Shown: one piece after another, positions 13,529 through 20,777 of the stretch
How the letters are laid out: each line of letters opens with the position of its first letter
Position numbering within the stretch: the stretch's first letter is position 1
Virus record (IMG/VR): IMGVR_UViG_3300044911_000938
Location: 1-38,192 of that record
Source of the DNA: a virus
DNA: 38,192 nt
Reading direction: 5' to 3' (one strand)
Notes under the pieces: generated by a model
What the model was told of the DNA's origin: nothing
Seen by the model: the letters and a program-made list of their open reading frames with translations, nothing else
The model's database searches: none
Made by a program: the position numbers and the translations under genes

Positions 13529-15202
13529 ATGAACCAAAAAAATCGCCTTGTCGCAGGCTTAATTTGCGGCAACGAAGCCGAGCACATCGAGCGGTGCGTC
13601 CGATCCTTGCAAAAAATCTGCGATGATGTCGTCATCATCCGCGCCGTCGGAGCACTCGAACCCGACGCAACTCTCGACATCGCAAAGAGCCTCGGCTGTC
13701 ACGTCGGAGAATATCGCAACTCACCACTCTGTCGGCATTGGCCGCACCTCGACGACTTCGCTGCCGCGCGCAATGTGGCATTTGAAAAGGCCTACGATCT
13801 GACCGGCGAAGGCGGCTGGGTCATGTGGGCAGACTGTGACGACGTGCTCCAGGACAACATGGTTGAGCCTACGTTGAAGGCGCTCTGCGATTGCCCGGCA
13901 GAGTGTGACTGGATACTCAGCGACTACGTCATCCCTGAGCAGCACAAGCGCGCGCCACGCGAGCGGTTCTTTCGCTACCGCACCGGATACTGGTGGCGGG
14001 CGGTGCATGAAAACGTCCACCCGACAAAGACAATCAAAATTTACATGCGGCGTGACTTGGAAATCCATCACATGCCGCCACTAGGCCAGCGCAAGAGCAA
14101 CGAGCGCAACCAGCGAATCTTGGAATGGCAGGATCAATTCGCCCCGCATTGGAAGTTTTATCTGCACTACGAAAAAATGATCACCGGCCAGCGCGACCTC
14201 GCCTTGCGATACGGGGCCGAGGCTCTCGCAATGAAAGATTTCGACCTCGTGAACAAATACGAGACGCTGATGAATATGAGCAACATGACGGACGGTGCAT
14301 CCGCTCTGCGCTTTGCTCAGGCCGCGCGCAAGCTCGACCCCGCACGCCGCGAGGCGGTCGCGCTTGAGGCTTCCATCCTTCTTGACGACGGCAAGCCGGA
14401 AGAGGCTCTCACGCTCCTCGACGAAATGGAGAAAATTCCCGTCCCCGCTTTCACACAATGGACGCACAAGGCCGAGTACTATGGCGTCAAAGCCAAGCGA
14501 CTCCGCGCTTGGGCGCTCAGGCTGGCAGGCCGAAAGGAAGAGGCATTCAATCTCGAAATGCAGGTTCTCAACGCCGCTCCGCGCCCGCGCATTTCGCTCC
14601 TTCACGCCACGCGCGGAAGGCCGTTGCAAGCAGTTCAAAACATGAACCTGTGGCTCTCACGCGCAAACAAGCCGGAGCGCGTAGAACACATCTTTGCGGT
14701 CGATTCAGACGACGCCTCCGCAGCCGTCCTACAACGATTCTGCGGAGTCTGCCAAGAGACGGACGGCGGATCAGTCGGAGCGTGGAATCTGGCGGCTAGT
14801 GTGAGCACCGGCGACATCCTCGTGCAATTCTCAGACGATTTTGAGTGCCCGCCTGGATGGGACGATATGATTGAAAACCGCTTGGACATTAATGCCGAGA
14901 AGGTTCTCCGCATATCGGACGGCTACCGCACCGACGAACTCCTGCCGATGGCAATTTGCACGCGAAAATTCTATGACAAACACGGACTCTTTCACCCCGA
15001 TTTCAAAAACCAATTCTCAGATGCAGAGTTCACCGTTTGTGCCGAGAAAGCAGGCGCGATTGTGGACGCTCGCGACATTGTTTTCGTTCATCACCATCCG
15101 GCTTTTGAGCCAATCCCCATTGACGCCACGCATGCACGGTGCAATGATCCGCAAGAGCGCGAACGCGCGAAGCAGATATTCGAAACACTAACCAAAAAAT
15201 GA
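13529..15202 (+). CDS. Two-domain glycosyltransferase with TPR-like linker
   Basis: A 557-residue protein. Residues 6-200 are a GT2 family domain (LVAGLICGNEAEHIERCVRS; DXD-type metal site WADCDD near 100-105). Residues 215-345 are helical repeats with TPR character (ASILLDDGKPEEALTLLDEM). From about 351 a second transferase-like domain begins with RISLLHATRGRP and continues with GAWNLAASVSTGDILVQFSD, DDFECPPGW. That second domain is clearly related to the first domain of the gene at 15462. It would transfer sugars from nucleotide-sugar donors, most likely onto virion proteins or the host surface; the acceptor is unknown. ATGA overlap with the next gene. Confidence 0.8.
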   Translation: MNQKNRLVAGLICGNEAEHIERCVRSLQKICDDVVIIRAVGALEPDATLDIAKSLGCHVGEYRNSPLCRHWPHLDDFAAARNVAFEKAYDLTGEGGWVMWADCDDVLQDNMVEPTLKALCDCPAECDWILSDYVIPEQHKRAPRERFFRYRTGYWWRAVHENVHPTKTIKIYMRRDLEIHHMPPLGQRKSNERNQRILEWQDQFAPHWKFYLHYEKMITGQRDLALRYGAEALAMKDFDLVNKYETLMNMSNMTDGASALRFAQAARKLDPARREAVALEASILLDDGKPEEALTLLDEMEKIPVPAFTQWTHKAEYYGVKAKRLRAWALRLAGRKEEAFNLEMQVLNAAPRPRISLLHATRGRPLQAVQNMNLWLSRANKPERVEHIFAVDSDDASAAVLQRFCGVCQETDGGSVGAWNLAASVSTGDILVQFSDDFECPPGWDDMIENRLDINAEKVLRISDGYRTDELLPMAICTRKFYDKHGLFHPDFKNQFSDAEFTVCAEKAGAIVDARDIVFVHHHPAFEPIPIDATHARCNDPQERERAKQIFETLTKK

Positions 15203-15465
15203 AAAAAAAATACTGGATTATTGACCTTGAAAATATGGGGGAGTCATTCCATCAGGCTCGCGGACCCTTCAAATCCGTTGCTGAAGCCGAAGATCTACTA
15301 AGGCAAGAGGCTATGGAATCATTTCAGGATTTTAACGAGCCGGAGAACATTGGTGAAAACCTCAACTGGGCGCATCCTGTTTTGATCGTCGAAGAAAAAA
15401 AGAAAATCCAACAAGTCCCTGTTGTGAAATTTGAAATCAAATTGAAAACTTTAAAAAATCCATGA
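15199..15465 (+). CDS. Small protein inside glycosyltransferase cassette, unknown
   Basis: An 88-residue protein coupled by ATGA overlaps to transferase genes on both sides. The N-terminus KKKYWIIDLENMGESFHQAR and the segment FKSVAEAEDLLRQEAMESF suggest a small alpha/beta fold; the C-terminus is Lys-rich. I know no family. The tight coupling suggests a helper for the transferases. Its region is more A-rich than its neighbours. Confidence 0.5.
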   Translation: MKKKYWIIDLENMGESFHQARGPFKSVAEAEDLLRQEAMESFQDFNEPENIGENLNWAHPVLIVEEKKKIQQVPVVKFEIKLKTLKNP

Positions 15466-16619
15466 AAAAAATCAGCCTGCTACACGCAACCCGAAACACA
15501 CCCTACCGCGCCATCGCCACGAAAAACACGTGGCTTCAGCGAGCGACAAACCCCGAGAACGTCGAACATATTTTTGGCATTCAGTCGAATGACATTGAGT
15601 CCTATTCGAAATTTCAAATTTACGCGCTCAGCGTCCCGCCGCCCGACTGGGCATCGTCGAGCGTTGCAAACTGGAACGCCGCAGCCGCAATCTCATCCGG
15701 CGACATCCTTGTCGTCATTGCCGACGACCTCACGCCGCCGCAGGGATGGGATGAGGAACTTCAAAAGCTTCCCGCTGGCACAGAGGAATGGGCATGTTAC
15801 GTGCCAGACTCGCTCCGAGACGACGGCCTCATGTGCCATCCCGTCCTCTCTCGGGCGCTCTACAATAAGCGAGGATACGTTTTCCATCCGTCATACTACG
15901 GGGTTTTCTGTGACAATGATTTCACGACTCGCACACTGCTGGAAGCCCATGTTCTTCAGGTCAAAGGATTGAAATGGCAGCACGATCACCCGATGAACGG
16001 AACGCGCCCGACCGACGCCATCGTTGATCTTCAAAACTCCGAACGTGCCTACCAATACGGGGTCAACAAATTCGTGGAACATTGGCCGCTCATTAACATA
16101 TTCAACCGCTCACGATCCATCGCCGGCGACATCAACGAACACATGCTCCGCCTTGCACAGCTCGCGCGGCAATGCAATCACGTCACCGAGTTTGGAGTTC
16201 GAACTGGGATGTCCACGTATTCATTCCTCCACGGGCTTTCAAACAAGCCAAACACGAAGCTCCGCAGCTACGATCTTCACGACTTTTTCAACGTGCACGG
16301 CATCAGTTCGCAGCTTGCAATCGACTGGACTTTTCAGCAGGGCAGCACACTCGACGCCGAAACGATCGAACCGACCGACTTGCTTTTTATCGACACGTTA
16401 CACACCTACGCACAGGTCAAAGGCGAACTCGAAAAGCACGGCAACCAGGCGCGCAAATACATCGTCTTCCACGACACGGTTGCTTTCGGCGTTCTCGGTG
16501 AAGACAACGGAACCGGAATCAACCTTGCGATCCAAGAGTTCCTACGCGACAACGAACACTGGCGTATCGCGGAGGATTACGAGAACTGCAACGGCCTAAC
16601 CGTCCTCGCCCGCAAATGA
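15462..16619 (+). CDS. Glycosyltransferase-SAM methyltransferase fusion
   Basis: A 385-residue bifunctional protein. Residues 1-170 repeat the C-terminal domain of the 13529 gene: KISLLHATRNTPYRAIATKN, VEHIFGIQSND, VANWNAAAAISSGDILVVIA and ADDLTPPQGW. The second part (about 225-385) is a class I methyltransferase of the Methyltransf_24 type: SAM-binding VTEFGVRTGMSTYSF near 241-255, then LFIDTLHTYAQVKGEL and FHDTVAFG. Such enzymes often methylate sugars, so one protein could add and then cap a sugar. Partner, acceptor and donor are unknown. ATGA overlaps on both sides place it in one translation unit. Confidence 0.78.
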   Translation: MKKISLLHATRNTPYRAIATKNTWLQRATNPENVEHIFGIQSNDIESYSKFQIYALSVPPPDWASSSVANWNAAAAISSGDILVVIADDLTPPQGWDEELQKLPAGTEEWACYVPDSLRDDGLMCHPVLSRALYNKRGYVFHPSYYGVFCDNDFTTRTLLEAHVLQVKGLKWQHDHPMNGTRPTDAIVDLQNSERAYQYGVNKFVEHWPLINIFNRSRSIAGDINEHMLRLAQLARQCNHVTEFGVRTGMSTYSFLHGLSNKPNTKLRSYDLHDFFNVHGISSQLAIDWTFQQGSTLDAETIEPTDLLFIDTLHTYAQVKGELEKHGNQARKYIVFHDTVAFGVLGEDNGTGINLAIQEFLRDNEHWRIAEDYENCNGLTVLARK

Positions 16620-17314
16620 GTACCGTCACACATTCAGTCTGGATCGGGCCGCGACTCGGCCTCATGGAAAAACTCACACTCCAGCTTTTACTCGACACCG
16701 GACACAAGCCGATTCTCTGGACTAACCAAAAAGTTGCTGGCGTTCCCGACTTGGTTGAAGTGCGCCAAGTGCCGAAAGACTACGTTCAGCCCATCGGATT
16801 TGCTGGACATCCGCATGCTGGAATTCCGAACGGAGGCATTGGATCGTTTGCACACTGGAGCGACTACTTCGCATTCAAAACCCTGAACGAGCACGGCGGG
16901 ATATGGGTGCAGATGGATGTCGCCGTCACGAAAAAGATCACCGCTACGGACTACACATTCACGCCGTGGCTTTCGATGGTCTCACCTGTTGTCATGTCAA
17001 TCCCGAAAGGCTCATTCTACGCCGCTCAGATGGCTGAAATCATCGGCGGCATGCTCAAAGACGGCATGGCAGGCCACGATTGGCACGAGGCAATGCTGGC
17101 AATGATTAACACGCTCCAACGAAGCGGGATTCAATACAGCACGTTTGCCAATTACTTCGATTGCGGCGGCGTGGAAGGCTCGCCATACACGCATCCGGTG
17201 GCGACGCCTTACGACATCATTCACTGGTCGAACGCAACGCACAACACAAGCAAGGAGACGCCAACGCGGGGCGGTGAGTATCACCGACTGTGCAAGAGCG
17301 TGGGGCTGATTTGA
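16616..17314 (+). CDS. GT32-like glycosyltransferase (DXD-region variant)
   Basis: A 232-residue protein with the pattern of the Gly_transf_sug/GT32 family: a start VTHSVWIGPRLGLMEKLTLQ, then HWSDYFAFKTLNEHGGIWVQ and MDVAVTKKI. In family members this last part is usually YGGIYLDTDV, where the two Asp of DXD bind metal and sugar nucleotide. Here the site reads QMD, so the first Asp is replaced by Gln and activity may be altered. The middle has an Asp-Trp-His motif (GHDWHEAML). It closes the sugar cassette, and its stop codon lies within the TTGACG element of the connector gene. Confidence 0.7.
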   Translation: MSTVTHSVWIGPRLGLMEKLTLQLLLDTGHKPILWTNQKVAGVPDLVEVRQVPKDYVQPIGFAGHPHAGIPNGGIGSFAHWSDYFAFKTLNEHGGIWVQMDVAVTKKITATDYTFTPWLSMVSPVVMSIPKGSFYAAQMAEIIGGMLKDGMAGHDWHEAMLAMINTLQRSGIQYSTFANYFDCGGVEGSPYTHPVATPYDIIHWSNATHNTSKETPTRGGEYHRLCKSVGLI

Positions 17315-17316
17315 CG
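17311..17316 (+). promoter_or_regulatory. TTGACG element, 13 nt before connector GTG start
   Basis: TTGACG, 13 nt, then GTG at 17330. This case supports GTG as the real start. The TGA within it is the stop codon of the transferase gene, so termination and re-initiation occur within 20 bases. Confidence 0.5.
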
Positions 17317-17329
17317 AAACTGGCAGAGT

Positions 17330-17638
17330 GTGAGCCTCGCCACTTATTTCGCTGCCGATTTTGCTGCCGTCCTCGGGGAACTGCCGATCACTGTAACATT
17401 TCAAGGCTCCACATTCTCCGCGAACCGCTCAACATTTCGGTGCGAAAATAGCGTGGAAGACGGTGGCTTCATGACGCAAATCGCAATGGTACTCACAGCG
17501 CCTTACAACGCAACAACGCAGCAAATCAACTTAGGTGACATCGTAACGATTGACTCTGCCAACTTCCGTGTCGTCTCTGCGGAGCTGGCACAGGATGCCG
17601 TTTCCGTGGATTTTGCGCTCCAGGATGTGAACAAATGA
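17330..17638 (+). CDS. Head-tail connector / head closure protein
   Basis: A 102-residue beta-rich protein (ITVTFQGSTFSANRSTFRCE, later NLGDIVTIDSANFRVVSAEL) in the place where tailed phages have their head-closure or stopper protein, directly before a tail-completion-like gene. The GTG start is chosen because it lies 13 nt after TTGACG and gives the natural N-terminus SLATYFAADF. Role: to link portal/adaptor ring to tail. The sequence-level evidence for the precise family is modest. Confidence 0.6.
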   Translation: MSLATYFAADFAAVLGELPITVTFQGSTFSANRSTFRCENSVEDGGFMTQIAMVLTAPYNATTQQINLGDIVTIDSANFRVVSAELAQDAVSVDFALQDVNK

Positions 17639-18105
17639 TCTTTTTCTCGACAACACCCGAACCAAAAAGCGCGGTCGCGACTACAACGCGCACGCTCGAG
17701 AAGGCAATCACAGACGCGTTCATCCGATATTTGCAGGCTGAATTTGAAAGCGACTTGACCGTCACATCGTCGGAGAACTTCGCCGCAATGACGCTGCCAG
17801 CGTGCTTTGTAAAGGCAACTCGGCAGTCGGAGTCGATTACAAACAGCGCGATTTTTCAATTCACGATTGACGTTGTTCTGGCCGTCCAAGCAGACGACGC
17901 CAACGCGCAAACACTCGAAAATCTCTGGGCTGAATTGCTGTGTGTGACTCACGATGTCTTTGGAATCGTGGACAAGCTCAATGCTATTGAGCCAAAGTCC
18001 TGCCAAGTTTACGGCGTTCTGAGAGACGGGCCGGTTGCACTCTCGACAACCGACCGGCACTTTTTGCGGAGCGTCTCTGTCACGGTCCACACCGGACTTA
18101 TCTAA
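17635..18105 (+). CDS. Tail completion / terminator-like protein
   Basis: A 156-residue alpha/beta protein after the connector gene (ATGA overlap). The helix LEKAITDAFIRYLQAEFESD, strands around SAIFQFTIDVVLAVQADD and the ending RHFLRSVSVTVHTGLI match the layout of tail-terminator proteins (gpU-like) that cap the tail tube and join it to the head. Position before the tail tube agrees. Assignment is by layout, not by a sure motif. Confidence 0.55.
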   Translation: MIFFSTTPEPKSAVATTTRTLEKAITDAFIRYLQAEFESDLTVTSSENFAAMTLPACFVKATRQSESITNSAIFQFTIDVVLAVQADDANAQTLENLWAELLCVTHDVFGIVDKLNAIEPKSCQVYGVLRDGPVALSTTDRHFLRSVSVTVHTGLI

Positions 18106-18106
18106 G

Positions 18107-18472
18107 GTGAGATTCGCGCTCGCCATCCTGCTTCTCACATTGTCGGCATGCACTCCGACAAACCCCGAGCGGTGGATGGAAATGGAACGCAACGCTTGCC
18201 TGCCGACCGCAATCGCAATGGATGCAGGGCTTCGCAGGCAGGGGATCACAAGTCGCGTCTTGCAGTACGGCTACCAGCGCGGCGACAAGATCGCCGGACA
18301 CGCTTTGACGGTCTATCTCTTCGCACCTGGGGAAAATAAACTTTGGGCTTACGATTTCGAAGGCAGTACGCGCATCCGCGCTTTTATTGACGATCCGGTT
18401 CAGGTGGCGACACAGGCGGAAGCTCAACGCGGGCGAAATACGAAGATTGTTTTTGCCGAGTTCCTCGACTGA
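18107..18472 (+). CDS. Phage lipoprotein with Cys-His-Asp (papain-like) pattern
   Basis: A 121-residue protein starting at GTG 18107, one base after the previous stop; this start gives a perfect lipoprotein signal (MRFALAILLLTLSAC, lipid on Cys15). The mature part has Cys31 (NACLPTAIAM), His65 (KIAGHALTVYLF) and Asp83 (LWAYDFEGS), the order and surroundings of papain-fold or transglutaminase-like enzymes. It would be anchored in the periplasmic or outer membrane of a Gram-negative host. Possible roles are exclusion of later phages or cell-wall work; both are inferred. It sits oddly between tail completion and tail tube genes. Confidence 0.7.
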   Translation: MRFALAILLLTLSACTPTNPERWMEMERNACLPTAIAMDAGLRRQGITSRVLQYGYQRGDKIAGHALTVYLFAPGENKLWAYDFEGSTRIRAFIDDPVQVATQAEAQRGRNTKIVFAEFLD

Positions 18473-18473
18473 G

Positions 18474-18479
18474 TTGACA
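18474..18479 (+). promoter_or_regulatory. TTGACA element, 13 nt before tail tube start
   Basis: TTGACA, 13 nt, then ATG 18493. It favours this ATG over the TTG nine bases upstream. Confidence 0.5.
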
Positions 18480-18492
18480 ATTTTTGCGGGAT

Positions 18493-18864
18493 ATGCCCGC
18501 ATCCGTCATTACCTCATCCGCTGCCGCAAACGTTTCTTTCGGCATTACCGCCGAAACCGGCATCATCCTCTCCACTTTCACCCGATCCGTCCAAGGCCAA
18601 AAGGCCGAACTCATGGACGAAGACGGCGACATCGTTGCGATCTCAACCTATGGACGCACCGCGACCATTTCGCTTGCAGGCGCGATCAACGGAACATCTG
18701 GCATCGCCACAGCCTCAGTCGGCGGTCTCTTGACTATCGCCAACGCAACAACTGAATTTGGCGTAACCGGTGGCCGCATCGTTGTCGATTCGGTTAGCTC
18801 CGAATTTGGCGCTGACAAATTCCGCACAATCACCGTTCAGGCCACGCAGTACCCAAGCCTCTAA
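18493..18864 (+). CDS. Tail tube-like protein (small)
   Basis: A 123-residue beta-rich protein (VITSSAAANVSFGITAETGI, GDIVAISTYGRTATISLAGA, KFRTITVQATQYPSL) placed between tail completion and chaperone genes, where the tail tube gene lies in siphophages. The closing FRTITVQATQYPSL resembles the last strands of tube-type domains. It is shorter than most tube proteins (usually 140-250), so a related minor tail protein is possible. It starts at ATG 18493 after a TTGACA element and is followed by a terminator. Confidence 0.55.
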   Translation: MPASVITSSAAANVSFGITAETGIILSTFTRSVQGQKAELMDEDGDIVAISTYGRTATISLAGAINGTSGIATASVGGLLTIANATTEFGVTGGRIVVDSVSSEFGADKFRTITVQATQYPSL

Positions 18865-18905
18865 TCTCGCGCATCCGCACACACATCCGCTGGCACGCGC
18901 CCGCT

Positions 18906-18936
18906 GACAGACCGGCTAAAGTCTGTCGCATTTTTT
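18906..18936 (+). terminator. Rho-independent terminator after tail tube gene
   Basis: GACAGAC / GTCTGTC stem with an 8-base loop (18913-18920), then GCA and six T. The T run ends six bases before the next ATG, so terminator and leader of the next gene overlap. Confidence 0.75.
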
Positions 18937-18941
18937 AAAAT

Positions 18942-19355
18942 ATGAACACTGAAACGATTAACGAGCAGGAGCAGTATTTCTACACTCCAAACCTCAAAGT
19001 TGCCACAGCGATGGTGACTCTTGGTTTTCTTCCCAAGATGCCTTGTCCAATTACTCGCACCGTGCGCTCAGACGGGCGGGAATCGACGGTTTTTTGGCTG
19101 GACGCTGTGAATGACAAGGGACAGCGCGCCGAAGATGTCTTTGCCGGCATGACAAAGGGCGGCGAAGCACTCAACGAAAGCGACCCTGAGAACCCTATCA
19201 ACTATCTGCGCGCCGCACTCGCCAACCGCGATGCTCTCGTGGACTGGATTCGCAATACACCGCGCCGGATTGAAGTCGAAATCAAGGGCAAACGGCTCCT
19301 CATCCGCGAAGACGCGACCCCCGAGGACAAAAAAGAACTGGTCAATTTCATTTAA
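18942..19355 (+). CDS. Tail-region protein, unknown
   Basis: A 137-residue protein between the tail tube and chaperone genes. It begins with an acidic, Glu/Gln-rich stretch, then KVATAMVTLGFLPKMPCPIT, a charged middle and a C-terminal IEVEIKGKRLLIREDATPED. I do not recognise a family. Position suggests a part in tail assembly. It starts right after a terminator's T run (leader TTTTTTAAAAT), with no Shine-Dalgarno. Confidence 0.55.
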   Translation: MNTETINEQEQYFYTPNLKVATAMVTLGFLPKMPCPITRTVRSDGRESTVFWLDAVNDKGQRAEDVFAGMTKGGEALNESDPENPINYLRAALANRDALVDWIRNTPRRIEVEIKGKRLLIREDATPEDKKELVNFI

Positions 19356-19381
19356 CCACAAACCAAACCAAAACAAAACAC

Positions 19382-19771
19382 ATGAACGAAGAACTATTAA
19401 CAGACGACGAAGTACTCCGCGAAGCAGGCATGCGTGAGGGAACCCGCAAAACAGGCAAGTGGAAGCTCAGGCCATGTGTGCCTGGAACAATCTCCATCAT
19501 CCGCTCAAACATGCTGGAGAAGCGTGATGAGTTCTGGTTTGTCGCGGCATTTGCTTTCGTACACATCGCACCGATTGAAGACGTGCTAGCAGTGGACAGC
19601 GATCAAATTGCGTTTAACAAGGCGGTCCGCCGCTGGCAGCTCGAAAACCTCACCACAATCGACGAGCAAAACGAACTCTCTGAGCTTGTCTCTGCGGCGT
19701 GGGAAAAGGTGAACGCTGCCGAAACCAAGGCACAGCACGCCTCTGGATCGAGTCCGAGCGGGGGAAAGTAG
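19382..19771 (+). CDS. Tail assembly chaperone, gpG-like (unshifted product)
   Basis: A 129-residue protein before the tape measure region. A charged N-terminus is followed by KWKLRPCVPGTISIIRSNML and a helical part ending in a Ser/Gly-rich tail (HASGSSPSGGK). Just before the stop, GGGAAAG at 19762-19768 allows a -1 shift into the next frame. In lambda, gpG and gpGT are made this way and hold the tape measure during tube growth. The leader is A/C-rich and G-free (CCAAACCAAAACAAAACAC). Confidence 0.7.
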   Translation: MNEELLTDDEVLREAGMREGTRKTGKWKLRPCVPGTISIIRSNMLEKRDEFWFVAAFAFVHIAPIEDVLAVDSDQIAFNKAVRRWQLENLTTIDEQNELSELVSAAWEKVNAAETKAQHASGSSPSGGK

Positions 19772-19998
19772 CATCCCCCAACTGGCTCGCGTCCTACGTG
19801 TACAGGCTCGCGAGTGTGACAGGATGGGGGTTCAGGGAGTGCATGTGGGAAATTCCGTATGCGGCAGGCTTGCAAATTCTCGACGCCGATTCATTCGCTC
19901 GCGGGATTCCGCGAGTGTATCTCCGCAACAATGCCAAGGAAGATTTTGACTCTCTCGCCGAGCTAGAAAGGGTTTTCCAAAAAATCGGCCATGTTTAA
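19382..19998 (+). CDS. Tail assembly chaperone, gpGT-like frameshift product
   Basis: Predicted 205-residue product: 129 residues of the gpG-like frame, then a -1 shift at GGGAAAG and 76 residues from the second frame (VASPNWLASYVYRLASVTGW to ERVFQKIGHV). The second frame has no convincing start of its own; its only upstream ATG, at 19699, lies deep inside the first gene in a different frame. In lambda the T part binds the tail tube protein while G coats the tape measure, and the ratio of the two products matters. The fused frame ends eight bases into the next gene. Confidence 0.72.
19762..19768 (+). promoter_or_regulatory. -1 ribosomal frameshift site GGGAAAG
   Basis: Read as G-GGA-AAG in the zero frame, three bases before the TAG at 19769-19771. 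Slipping back one base on both codons gives GGG-AAA and continues GTA-GCA-TCC in the other frame. The heptamer is the same as the lambda G/T slippery site. Confidence 0.8.
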
Positions 19999-20770
19999 AT
20001 TCGACAAACAGAAGTTCGTGGAAATTCTCGACGAGTATTCCAAGATCGTCGAAAAATCCATTCCCGATTGCGTGGCTCTCAATGCTCGCCTGCTTTGCGT
20101 GGAGCTTGCGAGGCGGACTCAGCCATTCGGAACGAAGCCTGAAAGCGGAATTGGCCGCGTAGAAAAAGATATCGGCAAGATCATCAAGACGGATCAAAAA
20201 CTTGACGAAATGGTTGCCGCAGTCTCGACCAAAAAAATCCGGAATCGCTTGGAAACTCTGGTGAAACAAAAGCGTTACGATGCCATCAAGATCGTTCTGG
20301 AGAAGATTGGATTTTTAAAAAAGTGGGGCGAGCTTGAAGTAACAAGCGACTTTAAAACCATCCACCAAGCGCATCGCGATCCGCGAGACGGGCGCACGCG
20401 AAATAGGGGCGACAAGCTCTACATTGCCGAAGGAGATTTGACTGGCTACATCGAAGGCGTTGCCGAGCACGTCGGTATCGCAAAGTCTGGCTGGGCGCGT
20501 TGCGCGGAGCAGCTTCCGCGAGTCATAAGCGGGAAGATGACGCGTGGGATTCCCGACTGGGTTGTAGACCAGACAAAGGCGACCGGCGAAATAGAAAACC
20601 ACCTTGGGGATACATCGAACCCGCGCGTGCTGATGACAAACAAAGTGCCGTGGCTTAGTCGCATTTGCCCGCCTGAGCAACAGCTCAAAGCATCTCAGGT
20701 TGTAGTCGCAAAAATGAAAAAGCAGATAGAGAAGATTTTGAAGAAGCGACAGACGACTTTGACGGAATGA
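19991..20770 (+). CDS. Minor tail or virion protein, unknown
   Basis: A 259-residue, Lys-rich, mostly helical protein between the chaperones and the tape measure. The first third is helical (FVEILDEYSKIVEKSIPDCV, LNARLLCVELARRT), the middle has EVTSDFKTIHQAHRDPRDGR and WARCAEQLPRVISGK, and the C-terminus is a basic helix (KMKKQIEKILKKRQTT). No family is recognised. The start ATG at 19991 overlaps the frameshift product by eight bases. Confidence 0.55.
   Translation: MFKFDKQKFVEILDEYSKIVEKSIPDCVALNARLLCVELARRTQPFGTKPESGIGRVEKDIGKIIKTDQKLDEMVAAVSTKKIRNRLETLVKQKRYDAIKIVLEKIGFLKKWGELEVTSDFKTIHQAHRDPRDGRTRNRGDKLYIAEGDLTGYIEGVAEHVGIAKSGWARCAEQLPRVISGKMTRGIPDWVVDQTKATGEIENHLGDTSNPRVLMTNKVPWLSRICPPEQQLKASQVVVAKMKKQIEKILKKRQTTLTE
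20759..20764 (+). promoter_or_regulatory. TTGACG element, 13 nt before tape measure start
   Basis: TTGACG, 13 nt, then ATG 20778. It lies inside the last codons of the previous gene. Confidence 0.5.
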
Positions 20771-20777
20771 CCCATAT

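Noticed and set aside
12490-13680. 396-codon frame on the - strand opposite the major capsid gene
   Set aside because: Shadow of codon bias; it also crosses the strong terminator and the start of the next gene.
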